Shown one piece after another: positions 53,025 to 62,793 of a DNA stretch of 64,000 nucleotides. Source of the stretch: Micrococcus endophyticus (GTDB lineage: Bacteria; Actinomycetota; Actinomycetes; Actinomycetales; Micrococcaceae); NCBI RefSeq assembly GCF_014205115.1, contig NZ_JACHMW010000001.1, positions 186,001-250,000 on the forward strand, in the 5' to 3' direction. The first letter of the stretch is position 1. Every line of letters begins with the position of its first letter. The notes beneath the pieces were generated by a model. The model had not been told where the DNA came from and made no database searches. It saw only the letters and a list, made by a program, of their open reading frames with translations. Made by a program: the position numbers and the translations under genes.

Positions 53025-53940
53025 GAACGGCACCGCCGAAACCGTCCGCCCGGACGACGCCGAAGGCGCCGAGACGGGCGTGTTCTCGGCCCCCGCCCGG
53101 GAGCTGTTCGCCGCCCGCCGCGGGGACGCCGTGGCGGACCCGGCCGACGTCGACGCCTCCGCGACCCCCGGCTACACGGGCGGCAAGGCCCAGGGCAAGC
53201 AGGACCTCGCCGACCGCGCCGACGTGCTCGCCGACCTGCAGGAGCTGCTCTTCGCGCAGTCCACGCGCGAGGCGCCCTCGGGCGAGGTGCCGTCGCTGCT
53301 GCTGGTGATCCAGGGCATGGACACCGCCGGCAAGGGCGGGATCATGCGCCACGTGATCGGGGCGATGGACCCCCAGGGCGTCCACCTGCACGCCTTCAAG
53401 GCGCCCACGGCCGAGGAGCGCGCCCACGACTTCCTGTGGCGCATCCGCCCGCACCTGCCCCGCCCCGGCCGGGTCTCCGTGTTCGACCGCTCCCACTACG
53501 AGGACGTCCTCGTGCACCGGGTGCGGGAGCTGTCCCCCCTGGCCGAGGTGGAGGAGCGCTACGGGGCCATCCGCGAGTTCGAGTCCCGCGTGCGCGCCGC
53601 CGGCACCCGGATCGTGAAGGTGATGCTGCGGATCTCCGCCGAGGAGCAGGCCGAGCGGCTCCTCGCGCGCCTCGACGACCCCACGAAGCACTGGAAGTTC
53701 AACGAGGGCGACCTCGACGACCGTGCCTACTGGGACGATTACATGGACGCGTACCGGATCGCGATCGAGCGCACGGACACCGAGGACGCCCCGTGGTTCG
53801 TGGTGCCGGCGGACCGCAAGTGGTTCGCGCGCCTGGCCGTGCAGCAGCTGCTGATCGAGACCCTGCAGGGGCTGGACCTCGACTGGCCCGAGGCCGACTT
53901 CGACGTCGAGGCCGCCCGCCGTCGCCTGCTGGCGGGCTGA
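53017..53940 (+). CDS. PPK2-family polyphosphate:nucleotide phosphotransferase
   Basis: Transfers phosphate between polyphosphate and (d)NMP/NDP. The 307-residue single-domain protein has Walker A GMDTAGKGGIMRHV (about residue 103), the lid motif, and Walker B VFDRSHYEDVLVHRV; KHWKFNEGDLDDRAYWDDYM is a further PPK2 signature. The class (I-III) cannot be set firmly. The GTG start overlaps the aminotransferase gene by 8 nt and follows GGAGGG. Its stop codon region is repeated downstream. Confidence 0.93.
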   Translation: MAENGTAETVRPDDAEGAETGVFSAPARELFAARRGDAVADPADVDASATPGYTGGKAQGKQDLADRADVLADLQELLFAQSTREAPSGEVPSLLLVIQGMDTAGKGGIMRHVIGAMDPQGVHLHAFKAPTAEERAHDFLWRIRPHLPRPGRVSVFDRSHYEDVLVHRVRELSPLAEVEERYGAIREFESRVRAAGTRIVKVMLRISAEEQAERLLARLDDPTKHWKFNEGDLDDRAYWDDYMDAYRIAIERTDTEDAPWFVVPADRKWFARLAVQQLLIETLQGLDLDWPEADFDVEAARRRLLAG

Positions 53941-54022
53941 GCGCCGCCGTCGTCGCGGTGGGCGGGCTGAGCGCCGCCGTCGTCGCGGTGGGCGGGCTGA
54001 GCGCCGCCGTCGTACGCGGTGG
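53932..54022. repeat. Three tandem 30-nt copies spanning the PPK2 stop codon
   Basis: Unit GCGGGCTGAGCGCCGCCGTC plus ten more bases, at 53932, 53962 and 53992; the third has one extra A. The first copy contains the end of the PPK2 gene (LAG-stop), so the repeat has duplicated the stop region into the gap before the DJ-1 gene. Confidence 0.9.
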
Positions 54023-54128
54023 GCGGGCAGTGGTGGCCGGACCTTGCCAGGCCCGGGGCCGCAGTGAGTTGATCAAGGAACACCGGCCGCCGCAGAGGCG
54101 TGCCGGACCCGATCCGAAAGGTGGACTC

Positions 54129-54713
54129 ATGACTGAGAACGCTGCCCAGAACGCCCCGCTGACCGGCAAGACCGTCGCGTTCCTCGCGACCAACGGCGTC
54201 GAGCAGGTCGAGCTGACCTCCCCGTGGGAGGCCGTGATCGCCGCCGGCGCGACCCCCGTGCTCGTCTCGCCGGAGTCCGGCACCATCACCGCGATGCAGT
54301 CCGACTGGGATCACGGCGAGTCCTTCGAGGTGAACACCACGGTGAAGGACGCCAAGGCCGAGGACTTCGACGGCCTCGTGATGCCGGGCGGCACCCTGAA
54401 CGCGGACGCCATGCGCGTCAACAAGGACGCGCAGGCGTTCGTGCGTGCCTTCTTCGAGCAGCACAAGCCGGTGGCGGCCATCTGCCACGCCCCGTGGACC
54501 CTGATCGAGGCCGGCGTCGTGGAGGGCCGTCGTCTGACCAGCTACTCCTCGCTGAAGACCGACCTGAAGAACGCGGGCGCCCAGTGGGTGGACGAGGAGG
54601 TCGTCGTGGACAACGGGCTGACCACCTCGCGCTCCCCGGAGGACCTCGACGCCTTCAACGCCAAGGTCGTGGAGGAGCTGGCCGAAGGCAAGCACGAGGA
54701 CCAGACCGCCTGA
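54129..54713 (+). CDS. DJ-1/PfpI family protein (YhbO/general stress type)
   Basis: A 194-residue class I glutamine-amidotransferase-like protein. KTVAFLATNGVEQVELTSPWEA opens the fold; the nucleophilic Cys is in PVAAICHAPWTLIEAG (about residue 119), and GRRLTSYSSLKTDLKNAGAQWVD follows. Relatives act as deglycases or stress proteases; the activity is debated. GAAAGGTGG lies before the ATG. Terminator hairpin at 54730. Confidence 0.92.
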   Translation: MTENAAQNAPLTGKTVAFLATNGVEQVELTSPWEAVIAAGATPVLVSPESGTITAMQSDWDHGESFEVNTTVKDAKAEDFDGLVMPGGTLNADAMRVNKDAQAFVRAFFEQHKPVAAICHAPWTLIEAGVVEGRRLTSYSSLKTDLKNAGAQWVDEEVVVDNGLTTSRSPEDLDAFNAKVVEELAEGKHEDQTA

Positions 54714-54729
54714 TCCCGGCGGGATGACG

Positions 54730-54771
54730 ACGCGCGGGGGCGGGGGCCGGTGGGCCCTCGCCCCCGCGCGT
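54730..54771 (+). terminator. Terminator hairpin after the DJ-1 gene
   Basis: A perfect 13-bp stem (54730-54742 with 54759-54771) extended inward by about five pairs. It lies between convergent genes, followed by the 33-nt repeats. Confidence 0.75.
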
Positions 54772-54793
54772 GTGCGGGCTGGGTGAAGGGATA

Positions 54794-54851
54794 GCCTCCT
54801 GTTTCCCGCACGAAAGCGCCGGGGACGCCTCCCGTTTCCCGCACGAAAGTG
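54794..54851. repeat. Two tandem copies of the 33-nt repeat
   Basis: Copies start at 54794 and 54827, again exactly 33 nt apart, and match the three copies at 29336-29426. They sit directly after the stop of xseB on the minus strand. Confidence 0.85.
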
Positions 54852-54857
54852 CGGGGG

Positions 54858-55130
54858 TCAGGCGGTGGGGGAGTCGGCCGCGCCGCGCACCTCGTCGAGG
54901 CGGGCGCGGGCGCCGTCGAGCCAGGCCTGGCAGCGGGCGGCCAGGGCCTCGCCCCGCTCCCACAGCGCCAGCGACTCCTCGAGGCCGGCGCCGCCCGCCT
55001 CGAGCCGCGTGACGGTCTCCACGAGCTCGGCGCGCGCCTGCTCGTAGCTCATGCCCGCCACGTCCGACGTGTCCGCCGAGGTGAAGCCCTCCACGGGGGC
55101 GCCGGTCTGCTCCTGCTGCTGCTCGCTCAT
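54858..55130 (-). CDS. xseB: Exodeoxyribonuclease VII small subunit
   Basis: A 90-residue partner of XseA in single-strand DNA degradation. [20 protein letters not shown] and [26 protein letters not shown] are the XseB signatures and form its two helices. The ATG overlaps the xseA stop (ATGA). It ends beside the 33-nt repeats. Confidence 0.95.
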   Translation of the reverse strand: MSEQQQEQTGAPVEGFTSADTSDVAGMSYEQARAELVETVTRLEAGGAGLEESLALWERGEALAARCQAWLDGARARLDEVRGAADSPTA

Positions 55131-56467
55131 GCCTGCTCCTTCGTTCCTGCCTGCTCGTCCTCGTCTTGCACCGTCCCCGGGCCGCCCACGCGACCGGGGC
55201 GCACGGCGGTGACCTCCGCGCTGATCCGCCCGGAGGCCACGAGGATGTCGACGTCCTCCCCGGGGGCCACCTGCGCCGCGTCCCGGATCAGCCGGCCCTC
55301 CTGCTGGACCACCGCGTAGCCGCGGTCCAGGGTCTGCTGCGGGGAGAGCGCCCGCACGCGGGCCACCAGGTGCTCGACGGCGTCGCGCTCGCGGGTGAGC
55401 CGGTGCGCCGTGGCGCGCCGGGCGCGCTCGCGCCACGCGTGCAGGTCCTGCTCGCGCCCGTCCACCATGACCACCGGGTCCGCGAGCACGGGGCGGGAGC
55501 GCAGCTGGGCCAGCCCCTCGCCCTCGCGCTGGACCCGGCGCTCCACCGCGGCGGCGAGCCGGCGACGGGCCTCGGCGATGCCGGCGGCCTCCTGGGCGGC
55601 GTCCGGGACGATGCGCTTGGCCGCGTCCGTGGGGGTGGAGGCGCGCACGTCCGCGACGTCGTCCAGCACGGGCCGGTCCGCCTCGTGGCCGATGGCGGAG
55701 ACCACGGGGGTGCGGGCGGCGGCGACGGCGCGCACGAGCGCCTCGTCCGAGAACGGCAGCACGACCTCCTCGAGGGCGCCGCCGCCGCGGGCGATGACTA
55801 TCACGTCCACGGCGGGGTCGGCGTCCAGGTCGGCGAGGGCGGCCGCCACCTGGCGGGGCGCCTCCGGGCCCTGCACCGCCACCTCGCGGACCTCGAAGCG
55901 CACCGCCGGCCAGCGCAGCTGGGCATTGCGCAGCACGTCCTTCTTCGCGTCCGAGTCCCGGCCGGTGATGAGCCCCACGAGACCGGGCAGCAGCGGCAGC
56001 GGGCGCTTGCGGGCCGGGTCCAGCAGCCCCTCCTCGCCGAGGCGGCGGCGCAGCAGCTCCACGCGGGCCAGCAGGTCGCCGAGCCCCACGGGGCGCATCT
56101 CCTGCACCACCATGGACAGCCGCCCGGCCTTGGTCCAGAAGTTCGGCTTGACCCGGGCCACCACGCGCGAGCCCTGCTGCACCGTGCCCTCGAAGGTCAC
56201 GGCCACGTTCCGCCACGCGGTGACGGGCAGGGAGTACTCCTCCTCGAGGTCCCGCATGGTCATGTACACGTTGCCGCGATTGTTCTTGTACTCGATCAGC
56301 TGCCCCTCGATCCACGTGGCGGGGGCGCGCTCGATGTGCAGCTTGAGGTTCTCCGAGAGCCGCCGCAGCGGCCACGGGCGCTCGGCCGAGGTCTGGGACG
56401 CGGTGGCCGGCACGCCGGCGTCCAGGAGCGCGTCCGCCTCGACGTGCGCGGTGCTGCTGGGGTCCAC
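55127..56467 (-). CDS. xseA: Exodeoxyribonuclease VII large subunit
   Basis: Catalytic subunit of ExoVII, 446 residues. The N-terminal OB fold contains [20 protein letters not shown]. The catalytic domain has [63 protein letters not shown] and [11 protein letters not shown], all conserved. The GTG at 56467 follows AGGAG by 6 nt. The C-terminal 25 residues are acidic and disordered. xseB is translationally coupled. Confidence 0.95.
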   Translation of the reverse strand: MDPSSTAHVEADALLDAGVPATASQTSAERPWPLRRLSENLKLHIERAPATWIEGQLIEYKNNRGNVYMTMRDLEEEYSLPVTAWRNVAVTFEGTVQQGSRVVARVKPNFWTKAGRLSMVVQEMRPVGLGDLLARVELLRRRLGEEGLLDPARKRPLPLLPGLVGLITGRDSDAKKDVLRNAQLRWPAVRFEVREVAVQGPEAPRQVAAALADLDADPAVDVIVIARGGGALEEVVLPFSDEALVRAVAAARTPVVSAIGHEADRPVLDDVADVRASTPTDAAKRIVPDAAQEAAGIAEARRRLAAAVERRVQREGEGLAQLRSRPVLADPVVMVDGREQDLHAWRERARRATAHRLTRERDAVEHLVARVRALSPQQTLDRGYAVVQQEGRLIRDAAQVAPGEDVDILVASGRISAEVTAVRPGRVGGPGTVQDEDEQAGTKEQA

Positions 56468-56628
56468 GTTCGGCTCCTGTTCCTGGCGGCGGCGCCCTCC
56501 CGGCGGGGGAGCGGCGGCGGGTCCACGACCCGATCACGAGGGTGTCAGTACCCTCGGACACAGTAACGCGCCGCCGTCGCCGTCCCCTCAGCCCTGTGGA
56601 CGAGCCCCCGCCCCGGAAGGACCGCCCC

Positions 56629-57708
56629 ATGCGCCAGCTGACCGCCGTGCTCCTCGCGCTCGTCGCGGGGGTGCTCGCCGTGCTCGCCACGGCCGGCGCC
56701 CTCGTGGACGAGGCCGCCCACCGGCCCGCGCTGGTGCGGCAGGCGGCGGAGCAGGTGGCCTCCGACGACGACGTCCGCGCGGCCATCCCGGGGGCCGTCG
56801 CCGACGCGGTGGGGGACGCCGTGCCCGAGGGCGTGCCCGGGCCGCTGCGGGGGCTCGCCCAGGACCTGGTCCGCCCGATGGCGGAGTCCGCGGCGCAGGA
56901 CGAGGGCGTGGTGCGCGGCTGGTCCGACACCGCAGACGAGGCCCGTCGCGCCTGGCTGCACGACCTGCGGGAGGCCTCGGACGCGACGGGGCCGGTGCCC
57001 GGCGGGGACTTCACGATCCCGTTCGGCCCGGTGGCCCAGTCCGGCGTGGCGGCGGCGCTCGGGGACCTCGAGACGGACCTGCGCGAGGACCGCCTGAACC
57101 TGCCCGGCCAGCAGCTCGTGGAGCGGCTGCTCGGCGTGGACTTCGGCGACTGGGCCGTGGACACGCTCGTGGGCCCCCTCCACGAGCGCGCCGCCGAGCT
57201 GCGGGACCGCACCGACCTCACCATGACCGTCACCGTGGACGCCCTGCGGGACGTGGACCGCTCCGAGGTGGCCCGCTGGGTGGGCGCCTCCGTGCACTGG
57301 CGCTGGGCCGCCGGCGGCGCCGTCGTCCTCCTGGCGGCGGCGGTGCTGATCGCCCCGCTGCGCTGGCGCGGCGTGGCCGTCCTGCTCTCGGCCGCGACCG
57401 CGCTCGTCGGCGGCTACCTGCTCGCGAACGCGACGCGCGCGGAGGCGTTCGCCGTCGCCGCCCCGGAGGGCGCCCCCGCCGGCATCGCCCGGCTCGTGGA
57501 GCGCGTGGAGCAGGCCCTGCGCCCGGCCGTGGACGCCGCCCTCGCCCCCTACGCCGACGGGCTGACGACGGCGGGCTGGATCGCGCTCGCGGTCGGCGCG
57601 GCGCTGCTCGTGGCCGAACTGGTGCTCTCCGCCGCCCGCGCAGGCCGGACCACGCCCCCGCGCGACCGCGGCGGCTCCCGGGCGGCCGCCGACCCCGCGT
57701 CCCGCTGA
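56629..57708 (+). CDS. Membrane protein of unknown function (extracellular domain, 4 TM)
   Basis: A 359-residue protein that I do not recognise by name. An N-terminal helix (about 4-26) is followed by a roughly 190-residue extracellular region rich in Ala/Asp/Val ([40 protein letters not shown]), then helices at about 222-242, 248-265 and 315-335. The layout matches actinobacterial hypothetical membrane proteins with a DUF-like extracellular part. GGAAGG is 8 nt before the ATG. Confidence 0.78.
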   Translation: MRQLTAVLLALVAGVLAVLATAGALVDEAAHRPALVRQAAEQVASDDDVRAAIPGAVADAVGDAVPEGVPGPLRGLAQDLVRPMAESAAQDEGVVRGWSDTADEARRAWLHDLREASDATGPVPGGDFTIPFGPVAQSGVAAALGDLETDLREDRLNLPGQQLVERLLGVDFGDWAVDTLVGPLHERAAELRDRTDLTMTVTVDALRDVDRSEVARWVGASVHWRWAAGGAVVLLAAAVLIAPLRWRGVAVLLSAATALVGGYLLANATRAEAFAVAAPEGAPAGIARLVERVEQALRPAVDAALAPYADGLTTAGWIALAVGAALLVAELVLSAARAGRTTPPRDRGGSRAAADPASR

Positions 57709-57744
57709 GGGCGGACGGCCGGGCCCGGCCCCGTGCCCGGCCGA

Positions 57745-57750
57745 TAGCAT
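57745..57750 (+). promoter_or_regulatory. -10 box of ispH (leaderless type)
   Basis: TAGCAT ends 7 nt before the ATG at 57758. The in-frame ATG at 57749 lies inside this box and is therefore disfavoured. Confidence 0.55.
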
Positions 57751-57757
57751 GGTCGGC

Positions 57758-58858
57758 ATGTCCGCACCCTCCGTCTCCGCCCGCCCGTCCGCCGTCGGCC
57801 TCGGGATGCCGCAGGTCCCGCGCGTCCGCCGCACCCGTGAGGACGTGGAGGCCGCCGCCCCCGTCTCCGGCGACAAGCGCGTGCTGCTCGCCGCCCCCCG
57901 CGGCTACTGCGCCGGCGTGGACCGCGCCGTCGTCGCCGTCGAGAAGGCCCTGGAGCACCACGGCGCCCCCGTGTACGTCCGCAAGGAGATCGTGCACAAC
58001 CGCCACGTGGTGGACACCCTGACCGAGCGCGGCGTGGTGTTCGTCGAGGAGCTCGACGAGATCCCCGAGGGCGCCCTCACCGTGTTCTCCGCCCACGGCG
58101 TGTCCCCGGCCGTGGTCCAGGACGCCGAGCGGCGCAGCCTGCGCACCATCGACGCCACCTGCCCCCTCGTGACCAAGGTCCACCGCGAGGCCGTGCGCTT
58201 CGCGAAGCAGGACAAGCAGATCCTCCTGATCGGCCACGAGGGCCACGAGGAGGTCGAGGGCACGTACGGCGAGGCGCCGGAGCACACCACCGTGATCAAC
58301 GACGTCGCCGAGGCGCGCGCCGTGCAGGTGGCGGACCCGGACAACCTGATCTGGCTCTCCCAGACCACGCTCTCCGTGGACGAGACCCTCGAGATCGTCG
58401 CCGTGCTGCGCGAGCGCTTCCCGAACCTGCAGGACCCGCCCTCGGACGACATCTGCTACGCCACCTCCAACCGCCAGGCGGCCATCAAGTCCATCTCGCC
58501 CGAGTGCGACCTCGTGATCATCGTGGGCTCGGCGAACTCCTCGAACTCCGTGCGCCTCAAGGAGGTCGCCGCGGAGTACGGTGCCTCCCGCGCGGAGCGC
58601 GTGGACTTCGCCAGCCAGGTGGACGAGTCCTGGTTCGAGGGCGTCTCCACGGTGGGCCTGTCCTCCGGCGCCTCCGTCCCCGAGGTCCTCATCCAGGACG
58701 TGCTGGCCCTGCTGGCCGAGTACGGCTACGGGCAGGTGGACGAGGTGGTCACCGCGGAGGAGGACATCATGTTCTCCCTGCCCAAGGAGCTGCGTGCCGA
58801 GCTCAAGCGCGTGGGCGACGACTCGCGCGGCCTCGGCGGCCGCCGGACCGAGGGCTGA
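57758..58858 (+). CDS. ispH: 4-hydroxy-3-methylbut-2-enyl diphosphate reductase
   Basis: Last enzyme of the MEP isoprenoid pathway, making IPP and DMAPP with a 4Fe-4S cluster. The three cluster cysteines are in [25 protein letters not shown] and [19 protein letters not shown] and [10 protein letters not shown] are substrate motifs. It has 366 residues, with a roughly 40-residue N-terminal extension. A gluconokinase gene follows with little space. Confidence 0.96.
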   Translation: MSAPSVSARPSAVGLGMPQVPRVRRTREDVEAAAPVSGDKRVLLAAPRGYCAGVDRAVVAVEKALEHHGAPVYVRKEIVHNRHVVDTLTERGVVFVEELDEIPEGALTVFSAHGVSPAVVQDAERRSLRTIDATCPLVTKVHREAVRFAKQDKQILLIGHEGHEEVEGTYGEAPEHTTVINDVAEARAVQVADPDNLIWLSQTTLSVDETLEIVAVLRERFPNLQDPPSDDICYATSNRQAAIKSISPECDLVIIVGSANSSNSVRLKEVAAEYGASRAERVDFASQVDESWFEGVSTVGLSSGASVPEVLIQDVLALLAEYGYGQVDEVVTAEEDIMFSLPKELRAELKRVGDDSRGLGGRRTEG

Positions 58859-58947
58859 GCAGCCTGGACCAGCGCGACGACGACGACCGCACCGGGCTGA
58901 CCGCCGCCGACGACGACGCCGCCACCCCGGAGTCCCGCGCGGCCGCC

Positions 58948-59496
58948 GTGCAGGACGCCCGGCGCGCGCTCGAGGCCGTGGGGTCCGTGCCGGACCTGGC
59001 CGGGACGGCCGTGGTGGTCATGGGCGTCTCCGGATCGGGCAAGACGGTGCTGGCGCTGCGCCTGGCCGCGGCCCTCGGCGTCCCGTTCGCGGAGGCGGAC
59101 GAGTTCCACAGTCCCGAGGCCGTGGCGAAGATGGCCGGCGGCACCCCGCTCACCGACGCGGACCGGCTGCCCTGGCTGCATCGGATCCGGGACTGGACGG
59201 CGGGCGCCGCGGCCGAGCGCGGCGCCATCGTGACCTGCTCCGCCCTCAAGCGCTCCTACCGCGACCTGCTCCGGGACGGTCCGGCCCGCGTGGTGTTCCT
59301 CCACGTGGACGCGCCCCAGTCCGAGATCCGGGACCGGATGGCGCGGCGCCGGCACTATATGCCGCCGACGCTGCTGCACAGCCAGGCGGCCACGCTCGAG
59401 CCCCTCGAGGCGGACGAGCCCGGCGCCGTGCTGGCCAACGACTCGACCGTGGAGGACCTGACCGAGCGCGCCCTGCGCGTCCTGGCGGCCCGCTGA
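58948..59496 (+). CDS. Gluconokinase
   Basis: Phosphorylates gluconate to 6-phosphogluconate (GntK type). The P-loop is VMGVSGSGKTVLALRLA, followed by FAEADEFHSPEAVAKMAGGTPLTDADRLPWL and CSALKRSYRDLLR, the thermosensitive/thermoresistant gluconokinase signatures. The start is uncertain: GTG 58948 gives 182 residues; GTG 58978 or 58987 would be shorter, and a CTG at 58855 would extend it into the ispH stop. Confidence 0.9.
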   Translation: MQDARRALEAVGSVPDLAGTAVVVMGVSGSGKTVLALRLAAALGVPFAEADEFHSPEAVAKMAGGTPLTDADRLPWLHRIRDWTAGAAAERGAIVTCSALKRSYRDLLRDGPARVVFLHVDAPQSEIRDRMARRRHYMPPTLLHSQAATLEPLEADEPGAVLANDSTVEDLTERALRVLAAR

Positions 59497-59513
59497 GCCC
59501 CGCCTGCAAGGCC

Positions 59514-59552
59514 GACGGCCCCGCCCCGGATCGCTCCGGGGACGGGGCCGTC
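59514..59552. terminator. Bidirectional terminator between gluconokinase and DASS symporter
   Basis: A 17-bp stem with one bulged A and a 4-nt loop, between two convergent genes. Confidence 0.8.
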
Positions 59553-59571
59553 CGCGTGGTGGAGGCGTGGC

Positions 59572-61254
59572 TCAGAGGCCGAAGACCCACACCAGCAGGG
59601 TCATCGAGGCCACGGAGATGAGCACGGCGGCGATGATGTTCAGCCACACGCCGCCCTTCACCATCTGGCCGATGGTGACGTAGCCGGAGCCGTACGCGAT
59701 GGCGTTCGGCGGGGTGGCCACCGGCAGCATGAACGCGCAGGTGGCGGCGAGGGCCACGGGGGCGGCGAGCATGAGCGGCTCGACGCCGGTGCCCAGGGCC
59801 ACGCCCGAGGCCACGGGCAGGAACGTGGCCGCGGTGGCGGTGTTGGACGTCATCTCGGTGAGCAGCAGGATGCCGATCGCGGCGATCACCACGAGCACCC
59901 ACACGGGGATCTCGCCCAGGCTGCGCACCTGCTCGCCGAGCCACGTGGACAGGCCGGACTTGGAGAACTGGCCGGACAGGGCCAGGCCGCCGCCGAAGAG
60001 CAGCAGCACGCCCCACGGGAGGTCCTTCGCGGCCTCCCAGTCCAGCAGGCGCACGCCGCGGCCGGCACCGCCGCCGGCGGGCAGCAGGAAGAGGACGAGG
60101 CCGACGACCATGGCGATGGCGGCGTCCGAGAGGAGCGGAGAGTCGAGGCCGAGCACGTACTCGGACAGCAGCGGCACGGTGATCCAGGCCAGGGCGGCGA
60201 GGACGAAGATCACGAGGACCTTGGCCTCGGGGGCACTCATGCGGCCCAGACGCGCCAGCTCGGCGGCGATCAGGTCGCGGCCGCCGGGGACCTCGTCGAT
60301 CTCCGGGCGGAACATGACGCGGGTCAGCAGCAGCCAGCAGGCCAGCAGCAGGACGACGGCGATCGGCACGCCCACGAGCATCCACTGGCCGAAGCCGATT
60401 TCGATGCCGTGCTCGGTGGCCATGTGGCCGGCCAGCAGGGTGTTGGGCGGGGTGCCGATGATGGTGCCGAGGGAGCCGATGGAGGCGGCGTAGGCGATGC
60501 CGAGCATGAGCGCGGTGCCGAAGTTGGACTTCGTGAGCGAGCGGATCTCGGCCTGGGTGGGGGCCTCGCCGGGGGCGGACTGCTCGGCGGCGGGGACGGC
60601 GTCCGCGGCGAGGGCGTCCTCGGTGCCGTAGCGCTGGACCAGCACGAGAATGGACACGCCGATCGGCAGCATCATCACGGCGGTGGCGGTGTTGGAGACC
60701 CACATGGAGATGAAGCCGGTGGCGATCATGAAGCCCAGGACCAGGTTCACGGTCTTGGCGCCCATGAGCTTGAGCACGCCGAGGGCGATCCGGCGGTGCA
60801 GGTTCCACCGCTGCATGGCCAGGGCGAGCATGAAGCCGCCCATGAACAGGAAGATGATGTTGTTGCCGTAGCTGGCGCCGATGGAGTCGAAGGTGACGCC
60901 GCCGTCCGACTCCGCGGCGGGCACGCCGAGCGGGAAGACGACGAGCGGCAGCAGGGCCGTGGCCGGGATGGGCAGGGCCTCGGTCATCCACCAGACCCCC
61001 ATGAGCACGGCGGTGGCGGCGACGAGGCGGGGCCAGACGGCGAGGTCGCCCGGCATGAGCAGGTAGAGGCCGATCGCGAGGAGCGGGCCGGCCACGAGGC
61101 CGATGATGCGCTTGGTGTGCTCGCCGCCGGTCAGCGGCTGGTCGCGCATGCCCGGGGAGGTCTCGTGCTCGAACTCCTGGGCGGCGGCCTGCGGGTCGAA
61201 GCGCGAGACGTGTTCGTTCACGTTGCTCGGCGGCGGGACGGGGCGGGACGCCAT
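59572..61254 (-). CDS. Divalent anion:Na+ symporter (DASS/SLC13 family)
   Basis: A 560-residue sodium-coupled transporter of dicarboxylates, citrate, sulfate or phosphate. Paired SNT motifs are present: MWVSNTATAVMMLPIG and TEMTSNTATAATFLPVA, the sodium and carboxylate clamp of this family. There are about 11-12 membrane segments after a roughly 60-residue cytosolic N-terminus. ATG 61254 is chosen over an upstream in-frame ATG because GAGGAGG lies just before it. The exact substrate is open. Confidence 0.92.
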   Translation of the reverse strand: MASRPVPPPSNVNEHVSRFDPQAAAQEFEHETSPGMRDQPLTGGEHTKRIIGLVAGPLLAIGLYLLMPGDLAVWPRLVAATAVLMGVWWMTEALPIPATALLPLVVFPLGVPAAESDGGVTFDSIGASYGNNIIFLFMGGFMLALAMQRWNLHRRIALGVLKLMGAKTVNLVLGFMIATGFISMWVSNTATAVMMLPIGVSILVLVQRYGTEDALAADAVPAAEQSAPGEAPTQAEIRSLTKSNFGTALMLGIAYAASIGSLGTIIGTPPNTLLAGHMATEHGIEIGFGQWMLVGVPIAVVLLLACWLLLTRVMFRPEIDEVPGGRDLIAAELARLGRMSAPEAKVLVIFVLAALAWITVPLLSEYVLGLDSPLLSDAAIAMVVGLVLFLLPAGGGAGRGVRLLDWEAAKDLPWGVLLLFGGGLALSGQFSKSGLSTWLGEQVRSLGEIPVWVLVVIAAIGILLLTEMTSNTATAATFLPVASGVALGTGVEPLMLAAPVALAATCAFMLPVATPPNAIAYGSGYVTIGQMVKGGVWLNIIAAVLISVASMTLLVWVFGL

Positions 61255-61369
61255 GGGCGCCTCCTCACGGTTCGGGTTTCGAGTGCGGGCTGGCAACTCT
61301 CTGTGAGTTTCACGATAGCAAGTGATCTTGGACACACAGAACCGAGGCCGGCGCGCCGGCCGGGGCGGA

Positions 61370-62659
61370 TCAGGCCTCCCGGGCCGGGTCCTCCCGCACG
61401 GCCTCCTCGCGCGCCGGGTCCTCGCGGCGACGGCGGAGCTCGTCCTGCTCGACGCCCTCGACGAGCTCGGGGGCGGAGAGCACGCGCGGCGCGGACTCGA
61501 GGGTGCGGATGTCCGGGGTGGGTGCCAGGCCCGGGTCCGCCTCCCGCAGCTTGCGGGCCGCCGGGAGCACCCGGGACTCCACGTTGCCGACGAGCTGGTT
61601 GTAGCGGTCCACCGTGGTCTTGAGGGAGCCGCCCATGCGGTCCAGGTGGGTGCCGAGGGTCCCCAGGCGCTCGTAGAGGTCCTTGGCGCTGGCGACCACC
61701 GTGTGCGCGTTCTCCGCGAGGGTGTCCTGGCGCCAGGCGTAGGCCACCGACTTCAGGGCGGTCAGCAGGGAGACGGGGGCGACGAGGGCGACGTTGCGGG
61801 AGAAGGCGTGGTCCAGCAGGCCGCCGTCCGCGTCCAGGGCGGCGGCGAGCAGGGACTCGGCCGGCAGGAAGCAGAGGACGAGCTCGGGGGAGTGCTCGAG
61901 TCCGGCCCAGTAGGCCTTGGCCGAGAGCTGGTCCACGTGGCGGCGCACCGCGGCCGCGTGCTGGGCAGCCAGGGCCTGCCTCCGCTCCCAGGCCTCCTCG
62001 CCGGGCTCGTCCGCGAGCGCCTCGGCGGCGAGGGCGTCCCCGATGGGGGCCTTGGCGTCCACGGCCATGGTCTTGCCCCCGGGCAGGGACACCAGCAGGT
62101 CCGGGCGCAGGCGCTCGCCGTCCCGCCCGCTGAGGGTGGACTGCTCCGAGAAGTCGACGTGGTGGAGCATCCCGGCGGCCTCCACCACGCGGCGCAGCTG
62201 GGCCTCGCCCCAGTGTCCGCGGGCGGAGGTGGAGCGCAGGGTGGCCATCAGGGAGGTGGTCTGGTTCAGCAGGTCCCGGTCCGTGGCCGCGGCGGCGCGC
62301 AGCTGCTCCCCGAGGCGGCCGAACTGCGCGGCGCGGTCCCGTTCGAGCACGCCCACCTGCTCCTGCAGGGCGGTGAGCTGCTGCCCCAGGGGGGTGAGGG
62401 TGGAGAGCACGCGGGCCTCGGAGCGCTGCCGCTCCACGTCCTCCGCGCGCGCGGCCGCCACGGCCCGGTGCTCCGCGCGGGCGGCGGCGAGCTCCTCTCG
62501 CGTCCCCTGGTGCTCCACGCGCAGCGCGGCCAGCTCCTGTTCCGCGCGGCGGGCCTCCTCACCGCCGCCGGCCGCGCGGCGCCACATGAGCCAGGCGCCC
62601 GTCAGGGCGCCGACCACGAGGCCGAGGGCGAGGGCGAGCAGCAGGCTGAGGATGTCCAT
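61370..62659 (-). CDS. rmuC: DNA recombination protein RmuC
   Basis: A 429-residue protein: an N-terminal membrane helix (LLLALALGLVVGALTGAWLM), a long coiled coil (about 35-150), then the RmuC nuclease-like domain with RGHWGEAQLRRVVEAAGM, LVSLPGGKTMAVDAKAPIGDAL and VALVAPVSLLTALKSVAYAW. RmuC limits inversions and degrades aberrant DNA. The C-terminal roughly 30 residues are acidic/Arg repeats (REDPAREE). Confidence 0.93.
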   Translation of the reverse strand: MDILSLLLALALGLVVGALTGAWLMWRRAAGGGEEARRAEQELAALRVEHQGTREELAAARAEHRAVAAARAEDVERQRSEARVLSTLTPLGQQLTALQEQVGVLERDRAAQFGRLGEQLRAAAATDRDLLNQTTSLMATLRSTSARGHWGEAQLRRVVEAAGMLHHVDFSEQSTLSGRDGERLRPDLLVSLPGGKTMAVDAKAPIGDALAAEALADEPGEEAWERRQALAAQHAAAVRRHVDQLSAKAYWAGLEHSPELVLCFLPAESLLAAALDADGGLLDHAFSRNVALVAPVSLLTALKSVAYAWRQDTLAENAHTVVASAKDLYERLGTLGTHLDRMGGSLKTTVDRYNQLVGNVESRVLPAARKLREADPGLAPTPDIRTLESAPRVLSAPELVEGVEQDELRRRREDPAREEAVREDPAREA

Positions 62660-62793
62660 GCCTCCACCCTTCCAGGCGAGGCGGACGCGTTAAGCGGCGG
62701 CGCGCCGTCGTCGTGCGGCCGGACCCGCGGCCGGACCCGTCGCCGGCGTGCCTCGGCGCCCCCCGCCGGCCTGCCTCCGCTGGCGCGCCCGGC

